From positions 139,292-203,291 of the forward strand of contig MNCI01007655.1 in NCBI GenBank assembly GCA_015680685.1: a stretch of DNA of 64,000 nt, given 5' to 3'. Position numbers and translations under genes: made by a program. This DNA comes from Gnetum montanum. Its lineage: Eukaryota > Streptophyta > Gnetopsida > Gnetales > Gnetaceae. This document shows, in pieces, positions 34,630 through 45,891 of the stretch. How positions within the stretch are numbered: position 1 is the first letter of the stretch; each line of letters opens with the position of its first letter. Below the pieces are notes generated by a model. It made no database searches, was not told the origin of the DNA, and saw only the letters and a list, made by a program, of their open reading frames with translations.

Positions 34630-36540
34630 ATGTCTCCTTCTTCTTATGAGAGTGCTTCACTGACTAGGTCTGACACCATGAACAATCAGAGGCAGAGTGC
34701 ACATGATGATTCGCCAGTGTCCTAATAGTTTCACATTGTATACGCTCATCCTGATGAGTATATACCAAACTTTACCTTTATCCTCCACTAGGATGAACAA
34801 CTACAATGGCATGATTTAGAAGGTAACATAGTGTTACCTCCCGATTTCTTAATCCCAAGCATGCTTCTTCGTGCTCTCACACGAATTGGTATGTAGCATT
34901 TACAATTAGAGTATGTTGTGCATGAGAAAGATTCGAGAGATTATCAACCCATGGAGGCACAATGCTAGAGGGATTTTCAACATGAGAGATATTACAAATC
35001 CATGAAGGGGAAGTAGTCTTAGGATGTCCTATATGTCCTAAGTGAAAACGAGGGTGGTGAACCAGCCTTGGGAGGTTTTCCTCAAAATGATGTTCCTCTC
35101 ATTCACTTTGGTCAAGGAGTTGGATATTAGAATTTCCATTCAACTATTCATAACCTAGGTTCTAGTACCAATGGACACAAAGGATCTAAAAAAGGAACAC
35201 GAACGCATGACAATGATGAACATTCTTATCATAACTACAACAGAGGCTATGACCACCAAAGAGAAGGTGACAGGCACCATCATGGTGCTAGTACCGGTCC
35301 TTAGAACTAGAATCCATTCGTCGATGGAGTACCATGTTAGAACTATTTAACGATAAGTATCAAACGTACTCCCAGGTGTTCAACCTGCATAAGCAAATCC
35401 AAGGATGAAAACAAGGAGGATACGAATCCTTGGATGCTACAATGGGCTAGTAATATTCATTGTTACATCGTTGTCCTGGCTATGGTTACTCGTAGAAGGA
35501 ACAACTATGCCATCTCGTAGATGGGCTTAGGTACGAAACACGAAGAACACTTGGGACTTATGCCCAAGGAAGGCTATTTGAGTTGAGAGCCCATCAAATA
35601 CAAATATTATTAGAGCAAGTTGCCAAGGAGGAAGGCAAGTTGAGGAAAATAAAAAGTGTGAAGGAGTACAAAAAAGATCCTTCCCTCTGAAAGAAGGAAA
35701 TTAGATTTTACGAAGATGAGGAAGAGTCACCACTTGAAGAGATGGTGAATAGAAAGACTTTGCCCATTTAAAAATTTGCATCAGAAGTATCGGCAAAGGT
35801 TGATCAGATGTGGAACTCCCTAGACAACAAATGTCAAACTATCCTAAAAATAGTAGAGAAGTCTAAAGAACTAAGTAATGACCGAGAGAGGAGGAAAAAG
35901 AAAGAAGCTAAGTATACACGTAACAAAGGTAAGGACAAGGTTGCCATCATTGAAGAGGTTGTGGATTTAGACATGGATAATGATGATAGATGTGAGATTT
36001 GCCAATATCCTAAGGGATGTTACCTAGTGGTATCACATCTAAAAGAGTCTAGGGTGTATGCACTAAACCCATGATTAAACAAATGACAAACACCCAAAAG
36101 GTTACCTTATCCTCAAGGTAATCCAAAGTAGTTCCACCAACCCTTGACATATTATCCAAGTAGAGTTCCACCACAACTGAATGAATAGTATCAATGGTGG
36201 AAACATCCAAAATCATGGGAAATGCCACCACCACATCAATAGTATCCTTATCATCAACCTGACCTGTATGAGTATTACATTCAACAATCGATCTCTCCAC
36301 ATGACTCTACTAGTCACGTTACTCTTCAACCTTACTACCAGGCCCCCGAGTACTATAGAAGCTTCTTCTCCTCAAGGTGATGTTCCACATATGTACTATC
36401 CCTCTCATCTGTCCACATCTCTTCCACCCTCAGCTCCATTACCACCTACTCCAACTATGCAGGGTGAGCTTCCTACCTAGCCACAGCAATGTAACACTAT
36501 AAGGGTTGTCAATCCTCAACCTACTGTTGGTTTAGACAAA
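34630..36540 (+). pseudogene. gag of element G, with internal deletion
   Basis: The ATG at 34,630 starts MSPSSYESAS, followed by YAHPDEYIPNFTFILH and LEGNIVLPPDF. The sequence jumps at about 35,290 from the His-rich stretch directly to RSLEPESIRRW-equivalent codons, losing about 0.5 kb that F and L have. Then come AQGRLFEL, the acidic and Lys-rich C-terminal part (open at 35,808-36,074; DDRCEICQYPKGC), and the Pro/Tyr-rich tail. TAG/TGA stops occur early. Deletion and stops make it inactive. Confidence 0.8.
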
Positions 36541-37172
36541 TGATTAAAGAAGAGACCTTTATTTAGAACCAATAGTCCAACCAAGTCCTTGCAACCACAA
36601 GTAGCTAATTATCCACATGACTTGCCATCGTTCAAATCTTCAAAGCTTCCTTCAAACTAGAAATCACACTCAACGCACACTGTTATGTTAACCCATGCCA
36701 TCACTGATTGGATTAAAGCTGGCCATCTTTCGAGGAAATTCTTTAATCTTGGAAGTCCTCTTATATATTTGCAAATTGCTAGAAATGAGCCTTGTAAAGC
36801 TCTTTTGGATTTAGATTCTGGTGTTAACTTAATATCTCAAGAAATGTACAAAGCCTGGAACCTACCTCCACTAAAAAAGAGTAACATTCATCTAAAGTTG
36901 GCTGACCAATCCATCACTGTCCCATTGGGACTAGTGGAGGACATTGTCACCACTACTTGTGGGTGGTCATATCCAGCCTATTTCTTAGTGATCAAGTCAA
37001 CAACTATAAGGGGTACTTCCCAATCATAATGGGAAGAGCATGGCTAAGTACGATTGATGCATGCCTAGGAATACGTGATCTTTCCCTAGAGATATCAAAA
37101 GAAAATACATTTGGAAAGATCAAGAGGGACAAAGTTCCATGCATCACATACAATGACATAGGATGCAACTAG
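36541..37172 (+). pseudogene. Aspartic protease region of G, active site altered
   Basis: The frame 36,685-37,029 contains PLIYLQIARNEPCKALLDLDSGVNLISQEMYKAW-equivalent codons (split here in description only): the motif after ALL reads DLD (36,808-36,816) where F and L read DSG. A frameshift near 36,995 moves the C-terminal PIIMGRAWLSTIDACLGIRDL into another frame. Protease would mature the polyprotein; this copy should not work. Confidence 0.75.
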
Positions 37173-40100
37173 TGTACACAAGTAACTGACATACAAAGAT
37201 GCCTATATGTAGCAGCCACAAGATAGGAAGGCACCTAGTGGCTGACAACTAACCAAGAGAGCAATTCAACTATATGCATGGAACCAACTGAGAGCTTGAC
37301 TTGTGCCTATATTGATAGCATAGATGCATTGGAGCAAGTCCATCGCCAATTTCCAAGTACTGACACCAAAAATATCAACTGGGAGAAGTTGGAAATCCCT
37401 AATGAGTTTAAGCAAGAACCCCTCAAGTTAAAACTATTGCCCACCAGTATGGAGTATACATTTCTCAAGAATGGAAAACCAATAATCATTAACACTAAGC
37501 TTGCTCCTCAACACAAAGAAAGGCTGTTGAAGATGGTAAATAAATGGTTGAAAGCCTTTTCTTGGTCATATCCCAAAGTAACTAGAATATATCCTAGGAT
37601 ATGCCAACATAGAATTTACACTAATCCCTCTATGAAGCCTTGACAACAACTGCAAAGATGATTGAACCCAAAGCTTAATCAAGTAGTTAAAGAAGAAATT
37701 GAATAACTTTTAAAGGTTGGGTTCATCTACCCCATTGTTGATAGTGAATGGGTTAGTCCATTAGTCAGTGTGTCTAAAAAGGGAGGTAAATGGAGGATGT
37801 GTATAGACTTTAGGCTATTGAACATGGAAACATTTAAAGACCATTTCCCATTGCCATTTGTTGACCAAGTCTTAGATACCATTGCAAAGCATTGCTATTA
37901 TAGTTTTCTGGATAGTTACAGTGGGTACAATCAAATTCAAATAACACTAGAAGACCAAGCCAAGACTACATTCACAAGTCCTTGGGGAACATTTGCATAT
38001 AGCCAGATGTCGTTTGGCTTGTGCAATGCCCCAATAACATTTCAACGTCTAGTTCTCAGTATATTTCAACAACAAATAGGAAATGGTATGGAGGTTTTTA
38101 TGGATGATTTCTCCACCTATGGAGTGACCTTTGAATAAGCATTGGACCAATTAGAGCAACTACTGAAACGATGTGTTGAAACCAACCTAAGGCTTAATTG
38201 GAAAAAAGCCACTTAATGGTCTAAGAAGGCATTTTATTAGGGCATAGAAGTTTACAAAGAGGGATGGAGGTAGATCCTGAGCAAATTAAAGTCATCCAAG
38301 GAATCACTTGTCAACCTAAAACCATAAAAGATGTACAATCATTCCTTTGACATATAGGCTATTATAGACGCTTCATTGAGAACTTTTTGAAGATTGCAAA
38401 ATTGTTGGTAGATTTAACGAAAAAGGATGTACCCTTTAAATGGACCAAGAAATCTAAGCTAGCTTTCTAAACCTTGAAGTAAAAGCTAGTAGGAACACCC
38501 ATTCTACAAGCTTCTAACTAGTCCAAACCATTCCATATAATGACTAACGCATCCAATTTTACTTTAGGAGCTATACTTACATAGTTAGATGATCAAAAAC
38601 ATCCTTATTACATTCACTATGCAAGTCAAAGTATTGCTGGTGCACAACTCAACTACACCACAATAGAAAAAGAGTTAATGGTTGTGGTGTTTGCACTAGA
38701 AAAATTTAGGCACTATGTATTAGGCTATAAGATATTTTTACACATGGATCATAGTGTAATTTGGTTCCTTATGAATAAACCAATGGTGAGTCCTTGCATC
38801 ATATGATGGCTCATGATTTTTGCAAGAGTGTGATCTTACAATGATTGATCGTAAAGGCACCAAGAATGTTATTGCCAATCATTTATCTTGGTTGCGATGG
38901 GACAAAAAAGAGGATGAATACCTAATTTCTAATCACTTCCCTAATGAACTCCTCTTTGTAGGTGTAATAAATAATCAATCACCCACATATACAAATTGGT
39001 ATAGTAGAATTCTTACCTACCTCACACAAGAAACACCACAAGGCCTGAACATTAAAAAGAAACAACAGTTTCTCCACCGAGTTAAACATTTCATGAAAAT
39101 TAATGGATACCTTTACAAGGTATGTTCCAATGGCTTGGTTTGATGGTGTATTCCTGATGTAGATTAATTGCAAATTCTCTAAGATGCACATGAGGGCCCT
39201 TGTGGGGGTCAATATGCTAGGAGAAAAATAGCCATTAAAATCTTGCTTGCAGGATATTATTGACCTACGTTATTTCGGGATGCCCATCATTTCTTCCAAT
39301 CTTGTGAGCATTGCCAACATGATGGGGAAATGACTGCTAGAATGGAGGCTCCACAACAATGGATTCAACCCTTAGAACCCTTCAACATATGGGGTATTGA
39401 TTCTATGGGGCCTATTACACCGATGTCCAATGAAAAAGCATACATTGTTGTTGCTATTGACTATTTTACAAAGTGAACAGAAGCAACCGCTATTACTAAT
39501 TGTACATCCTCTACTGCTTCAAGATTTATTCAACAACAAATCATAAATAGGTTTGGTATGCCTTGTGCACTTATTTTTGATAATGATACTGTTGGCGACC
39601 GTTTGGGACGCGACCGCCAACGAGTGTCCTCGAACAAGATTTAGGTGCCTGCTGGTCTCTGGCATCACCAAGGCCCAGATACCTCCAAATAACCTCAGAA
39701 GATAATGTGAGTATGTGTGTGTGATGTTGCGGCGTGTGGTTGTGTAAAATGTAACAATTGCGTTGTGTGTGAACTACAAATGACTTACTTTAAAGAGATT
39801 CAGCCAATTTTGCCCAGTACTCTGAGTTATTAAAAATTTCCTATTTTGTTCAACTACCTAGTCTACGCGGTCCTTATAATACCTACGTGTAACAAAAAAA
39901 ATTTTGCAAAAACATTTGAGCACAACGCCGCAATCTACTCCTAATTTTCCCTAGAGAAAGAGATAGTTCCACAAGAAAACTAGAAATAGAGCAAGATTCG
40001 ATGGAAATAAGCAGAAAAGAAAAGAAAGAAGATTTGTGTAGACCTCAAATATTTAAACAAGGTAAAATGACACGAGTAAACACTTCGCAATAAGGCTATC

Positions 40101-40849
40101 CCAAATTCAATATCTACGAATTGTTCAAACTTCCAAGGCTCAAACAAGCAATATCTTCAAGACAATCCTATTATGCTACCAAAAATTACTGCGTAAACTA
40201 CCACGTGCGAGACTCCATTTTGACTAGATAATAGATGTCAACGATTGCATTCAAACAGAACCTTTAAAAGACTTGACAATTTCTGATTGAAATACCAAGA
40301 GAACTCACTTTAAGATAAAAAGAAGCTATTCTGGTCCCATCAAAATACCAAAGATTTTCTAAACCCTCTCGACTACTGAATTGTTCAACGGCGTGACTAC
40401 AAATAGAGGCTCTCTTATAACAATCCCAATAGCAATTCCCACACGTTGCACAATAACAAAATTTACTACTAAAATGCTCTTAAGGCTTTTAAACACAAGC
40501 GCTTCTATGGCAAAATTTTAATAGAAATTTCTATCGGGCAACAAGAATAGTAAGAGTAATCTAAAAATCCCAAAATTACTTGCCAAGGATGATACTATCT
40601 AAACCAGTAGCTAAACAATTTAAACAGAACAAAAAATAAAATACATAACTCACAAGACCATGACAAAGAGGCTGAAATCTTTTTTCTAGCAAGCCATCTT
40701 CCAAGAAATCTTCTTTACAAATCTTTCAAGACTTCAAGTGTGATGATGATATCTTCCTCCTTGACCCTTGAAGCCTTTTTATAGGGTTCCAAGGTAGGTA
40801 GGGAAGTTACAAATTCAAAAATATCTCACCTAACTTCTCTCCCAAGTAA

Positions 40850-41135
40850 CTTGGCCAACCAATTAGGATATTACTTGTCCAACAAGTTAGGAGGTTACTT
40901 GCCCAACAAGTTAGGTAAGTTACAACAATTTTGGGTGGTTTCAACCACCAAAGAGATAAAAATGCTGCATCTGACATGTGTCCCATGTAGTTGCCAAGTT
41001 TCTTCATGTACTTGCCAAGTGTCTTCATTCAGTTGCCAAGTGTCTTCATGGAGATAAATAGGTTGTAGGTGACAAGTGTCCCATGCAAGTGACAAGTGGC
41101 CTTTGTGGAGAAAAAGAGGTTTTAGTTGACAAGTG
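40850..41135 (+). repeat. Minisatellite-like repeats inside J
   Basis: First set (about 40,852-40,920): three units of about 24 bp around CCAACAAGTTAGGAGGTTAC. Second set (about 40,990-41,135): six or so units of about 20-30 bp around TTGCCAAGTGTCTTCAT, later GTGACAAGTGGCC. The first set is also present, shorter, in element I at about 32,650-32,690. Confidence 0.7.
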
Positions 41136-41496
41136 GCCTTTGTGGTGGTTATAAGTACCATGGAAAATTGAAATTTAGTTGTAACCACCAAGGGGAAGTT
41201 ATCACCAACATGATATTTAAAAATTGCAAAGGACACTTGTTCTATACATATAATATTGAATAACTGCCTTATAACTTCTCTTTCCTTTTGAAATAATAGG
41301 AATATACCCTTTGCTTTTTTCTTAAACAAAGAAAAATGAAAATCAAATTAAATTTGATTAAGGCTTCGTGTGACCAACGATAAATTAAGAATGATTGGTG
41401 ACCCTCTCATTGGTGGAAGGAGAAGAACGTCGGCAACATCAACGTTCATGTCCATGTTCATGCTTAGCTCAAAAATGGCATGTTTTGCAGTTGTGG

Positions 41497-41871
41497 CTAC
41501 TGGTAAACCTCTTCCTGTTTCATCTGCAGCCACTGTACATCCACCAGTGTGTTGTCCTCCTTCACTGGTTTTGGCATCAATACAGGCACTGGTGCTGCTA
41601 TCGCCCTCTGCTGGTCTTTTCTGCACCCACTGCTGCGCCTGCCGCTACCATCATCGTCCGCGTCTGCCACGGCTGTGGAGTCATGCTGGTGCTGCTGATC
41701 CTCTACCCGCAGCTGTTGTTCAAATGCTGTCCATATTTTTGCTGCCGTGGCCACTGCTCATCCGCCCGTCGCTCTTTCCTTCGCTGACATGTAGCCCTCC
41801 TCTTCTGTTTCTGCTTAAACCCTGGACCAGACCAGAAACACGCACAGCAACAAGACCCGAGCGACTGCCAT
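41497..41871 (-). pseudogene. Signal-peptide-type ORF carried inside J
   Basis: On the minus strand, an ATG at 41,871 in the context AAATCATGGC follows a purine-rich AGAGAGAGACGAC leader. It reads MAVARVLLLCVFLVWSRV, a typical secretory signal, then TAA, AETEEEGYMSAKERATGG, TGA, and a longer open part rich in Gln, Asp, Ser and Arg to TAG at 41,497-41,499. Both stops are one C-to-T change from CAA and CGA. It looks like a captured host gene for a small secreted protein, 124 residues if open. I do not recognise the family, and no known peptide-hormone core is visible. Overlapping frames on both strands over 41,350-42,230 are treated as shadows. Confidence 0.35.
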
Positions 41872-42305
41872 GATTTCTGCAGGCCAAGGAAAGAAGAAGA
41901 AAAATGTCGAGCTTTGGTTTGTCGTCTCTCTCTTGCACTATTGTTGATGAAGCACTAGCATCGTATTGATGTTGATCCCCATCTTGAAATGCTGCTACTT
42001 TGTTCAAGACCCTGTGGTTTTGCTTGAATTCATCCCTCAGCTGTTTCAGCCATTCTTCTTCCTTAACATCATCCCATTGACCTCCTTCTTGTTGAGATCC
42101 GTCAGTATGACCCTCGTCATGAGTGTGTTCTTCCGCCTCTATTACTTCCATGGAAATCAGTTCACCAGCAGTGCCTTTGTCGCAGGCACACGGATAGATT
42201 GGTATTTCTCCTGTCACTATCCCTCATGAGAGGCTATGTGGTGGCTTGTTCCTGTAGTTAAATTTTATTTCTTCGGTGGGTTATGCAGGATAATCTATTC
42301 TGTTC

Positions 42306-42500
42306 ATGAATTCTTCAAGTAGCAGAGGTCCCATGGAGAGAAAGGGTAAGATTTTTGCATATGGGCAACATGGTCCTTGGAAGGAGGCTCTGCAACTTTT
42401 GTGTATTGGTTGGTTCAAGGATGCAAGAACAAGGCCTCTAAGATTTTGGGACATTCAACCATGCCTTTGTGGATGTGAACCAATTAGCAAAGTTTGTCTT
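42306..42500 (+). pseudogene. Possible PPR-like gene fragment inside J
   Basis: The plus strand reads AYGQHGPWKEALQLL, which resembles one pentatricopeptide repeat helix pair (YAQHGxxKEALxLF), followed by more open sequence with Cys residues. Only one unit can be argued, so this is tentative. If right, J carries pieces of at least two genes. Confidence 0.2.
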
Positions 42501-43378
42501 AATCAACGTGGTAGACTTCAAGGTGAAGAAAAAAAATCTCAACAATCTCTTTTAAATTTTTCAAAAATCATCATAACCTTGTAAAGCCTATTCCATGAAA
42601 TGGCCAAAATGTGCCAACAGATACACATTTTACAGGTGCAACTTTTTGGAAGTTGATGCAATGCTTAGTAGTCAAGCATAAATTGACTACACCATATCAT
42701 CCTCAAGTGAATGGTCAAGCTGAAGTCACCAATAGGGAAATCACAAAAATCTTAACACAAACCATTAGCAAATATACGAAAGACTGGAGCACCAAACTGA
42801 ATGATGTTCTTTGGGCATATTGCTCCACATGGAAACTCCCTATAGGCTACTCTCCCTATGAGTTAGTGTATAGTAAACTTCCAATACTTCTTATCCAAGA
42901 AGAACTTTGTACACTATCTACAACATGTGACCTTAACCTTGACTTCAGTCTAGCACAGAAAGAATGGTTAATGAATCTTAACTTGCTATATGAAAATTGA
43001 TTAGCCACCCTATCATCCAACGAACTGCACAAGGCCTTCAACAAACAACATCATGACCTAAAAATTAGAAAAGTCAAATACCGACTAGGAGATAGGGTTC
43101 TTTATTAGAATCCTGCACATGTGCTACAACAAACTAAATTTCAAATGCTATGGAAAGGACCTTATATCATTCATGAAACTTTTCCTTCAAGGGTCATGAT
43201 GATCTATAAACCTGGAAGCCTAGATAAGAAATTACTGGTCAACATCTGGCAAACCAAACCTTTCCACGAGCCCAAAATGGCCAGTACTAGCACTACCTCT
43301 ATTGATGGACAACCCTGCTCATTATTCTGGATCTCCTCCTTCAAACTCAGTCGTGGAGGAGATGGTCACCAATGCTAG

Positions 43379-45060
43379 TTATTCTATGCCCTTAGTTTCT
43401 TTTATCTTTTTATTTTTCACATTTTTTCATATTTACTTGTTTTTGTTTTACACCATCATTAACATTTTTACTATTTCTTTCTTTATTACATTTTGTTTGA
43501 TTTATTCTCACTTGTAACATAATAAGTGCTCATGATGATGGATTGTACTATAATAGTGNTCTCAAGGGAATTCAACACGTTTGTGCTAGCTATTCTCTTG
43601 GATACTTGAATGTTTTTCATAGGTTTTCCACCATCCCGCTATCGACTAATCTCAGTAAGTTGAATGAATCAAATAAGTCTTTGCATGGTGTGGTTCTCGC
43701 TCAAAGAAAAAAGAAACAAACTAGTGGGAATTCAAAGCACACCCCTTAGACATAATAATGAAATATGAGCTACAAGGACTAGTTATGGCACTGGAAAGAC
43801 ATGCTACCCATGCCTAAAGGTCCCACCTGACTAAGGCCCTTTCTCACTTTCTGCTTCTCTATTCTTCTCTTTTTTGAATTATGGTTGCTCTGTGAACGCA
43901 TTCTTGTTACTTCAGAAGGATGGGTTGGTCAAGGGTGTTGATGCGAGGTCATTGGATGTGGATAGTTTTAATCTGGATTTGGGCTGAATTTTATTAAGTC
44001 ACCTTAATCACATACTACATAAGGGACTTTACACAACCTTGATCTTGGGATTCCATTCCATTCTCTCTTCTCTTTCCATATTTCTTTCCATATTCCACCT
44101 CATTGTTGATTTTATGATTAGTCTGTATCTTGGTCGATGCATTATTATTCTTGGGTGAACTCTTGTGGGTGAATTCTTAACTATTGTTTCCATATGTCAT
44201 TCCTAGAGCCTACGGACTCTTTGGTTTGTGGGTTTGTCAAGGCATAAAGGGCATGAGCTTGCTTTGGGGAGGATCCACTAGCATTCCTTTTTGGTACAAT
44301 TGTTAAGTTCTTTCCCTTAAACATTTCTTGCAATCAACTATTTCTTGTTTCACCCCATCTATGACATTCATTTTTCTCTATCCTTCTATGCATTTTTATT
44401 GGCTTCATTGTTGTATTTTCTCTAATCTTCCTTGTTCTTTCATTTTCCAATCTATTGCTACTAGAGGTTCACTCTTACTCATGGGGGTATGACACAAATT
44501 TTTTCATTCCATTACTTATCTCACCCTTACACCTTGGATAGTTATCAATTACAAACCTCTAGCCTAGTATTTTCCATACTTGGAACCTAGCCAATGTGCT
44601 TCATATTGAGGCAAGGTATCAATTACATTATATCTTATCTATCCTTGATAATTCATGATTGTGTTATGTGTGCAGATGGTAATCACATGGACAATGGACT
44701 AGGATAGGAGCATTTACATAATGAATAAGCTTGGTCATGTGGCCATGGATGAACAACGGTGTGCACAATTTTGACATCAGCAGTAACACACCTCATTTTA
44801 TTTTCTCTCTCTCCCTTCAAGCTATCAAATGAGGGTCTAGATTTCATTTGTATATAGTGTTCACCACAATGGTTATGAACACCAATGTTGTAATATGTTT
44901 GTCAATCCTTTCACCGGGTACTTTGAGTTCATCATTCCATGTCACCGTTAGTTGTCATTCAGTTAATAATCCCATACCTTCCCANACCCGGTGAATGGAT
45001 TAACAAACATATTACAACATTGGTGTTCATAACCANAGTTTTCATTCAATCGTGAGGGTA
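43379..45060 (+). other. 3' non-coding region of G
   Basis: T-rich, no coding frame. It shares two conserved blocks with other copies: GGAAAGACATGCTACCCATGCC (split: 43,791-43,812) followed by ACTAAGGCCC, and TTGCTTTGGGGAGGATCCAC at about 44,260-44,278. A purine-rich GTGAGGGTA directly before LTR8 is the likely polypurine tract for plus-strand priming. Ns at 43,558, 44,985 and 45,036 mark assembly faults. Confidence 0.7.
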
Positions 45061-45891
45061 TGATGAGTCCCAATATTGAACCCCCAATATTGGATACAGG
45101 ATATCGGAGATGCTGAAGTGATATCGGAAATGTGATGTCGGAACCTATCTCGTTGCTTATAAATAAGAGATAGGGGCACTTGGTTTAGTATTAGTCTTTA
45201 GTCCCTTAGCTAAACTCTTGCAGTTTTTTCCTTCCAGAGTTAGAATTATTTCTGAGTGCTCATAGTAGGAGTCATAAAGTGAACAGATCTTTATTTGAGC
45301 ATTGTGTACTTGAGCACACCTTGTGTCCGGAAATAAAGATGAACTTTGTGATACACCTTGCAACATTCAGAATAGCCTCATTATTGCATTTAATGTTATT
45401 TACTATCATTTGATGCTCTCTTTAGTTAAGCAATGTTATTTCTATTAAACTATTAATTATCAGTGAATTAGCACACTCAGCACAACCACTCTGAGCATAC
45501 ATGGGAACACTTGATAACCCAGTAACGACTAGCATTTAGTAATCCCAGTAGTGTTACACTGGTTCATGATGTATCTAGAGAGTGGGAACAAATGCTGCTA
45601 TTAGGGCTAGTTATAGAATAGTTAATTAGTTAATCAAATTAGTTAATAAATTACATCATTTCTCTCTTTTAAGCATCAAGAACATAAAACATAAAATAAT
45701 AAAGATCACATACCTCGAGTTTACTTAACCATATAATTGAGCCTTACAAGTAAGCTTGGGAAGACAACAATTGCATAACTCATCCCTTTTTTATGTAGGT
45801 GCATAAGCACTTAATCCTCGAAGTTCAACCGGATTGTGCATGAATGCTCATATTCATATGGTTGGGCGTAAGGGTACCTCACCACTCATCA
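45061..45891 (+). repeat. LTR8 (3' LTR of G)
   Basis: 831 bp, TGATGAGTCCCAATATTG...CCACTCATCA, aligning along its length with LTR7. U3 motifs include GGATATCGG and GTGATATCGG; TATAAATA at 45,158-45,165. The AATAAAGATGAAC site is kept. Confidence 0.85.

Larger units (their letters stand above)
39590..42619 (+). mobile_element. Element J, 3.03-kb TG...CA insertion in integrase
   Basis: Starts TGTTGGCGACC and ends GTGCCAACA, with GATAC on both sides (39,585-39,589; 42,620-42,624). The end sequences TGTTGGC/GCCAACA are inverted. A second GCCAAC lies 20 bp inside the left end, able to pair with it. It has no direct repeat at its ends and no polymerase, so a solo LTR of the same family as I is the best reading; a DNA transposon with short inverted ends is the alternative. 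It is CpG-rich relative to I, hence younger. It carries foreign gene-like sequence at 41.4-42.5 kb. A TTTTTATAGGG box lies near 40,786. Confidence 0.85.
37278..43378 (+). pseudogene. RT/RNase H/integrase of G, split by element J
   Basis: RT: open at 37,770-38,138 with GGKWRMCIDFRLLN, SFLDSYSGYNQIQ and intact VFMDDF (38,097-38,108). RNase H part is heavily shifted; the tethering region resumes at 38,820 (ANHLSWLRW). Integrase: HHFFQSCEHCQHDG zinc site, IWGIDSMGPI with the first Asp, and FDND with the second Asp, directly followed by J at 39,590. It resumes at 42,625 with the FTG segment and YHPQVNGQAEVTNRE, carrying the Glu; the C-terminal domain ends at 43,378. TAG at 38,582-38,584 and many other lesions are present. 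Confidence 0.85.
33649..45891 (+). mobile_element. Element G, full-length Ty3 copy with J inside
   Basis: LTR7 (33,649-34,493) and LTR8 (45,061-45,891) are closely similar along their length. Between them: primer-binding site, gag, protease, RT/RNase H, integrase and a 1.7-kb 3' region. ATTAT precedes and GTTAT follows, a target duplication with one transition. Removing J and its duplicated target leaves about 9.2 kb, plus about 230 bp probably missing at the N at 43,558. It is inserted in element I and is the only copy here with all domains in order. Confidence 0.85.

Noticed and set aside
41370-41873. Plus-strand 167-codon frame in element J
   Set aside because: Overlaps the minus-strand signal-peptide frame and has only Cys/Leu/Pro-rich composition, without recognisable domains.
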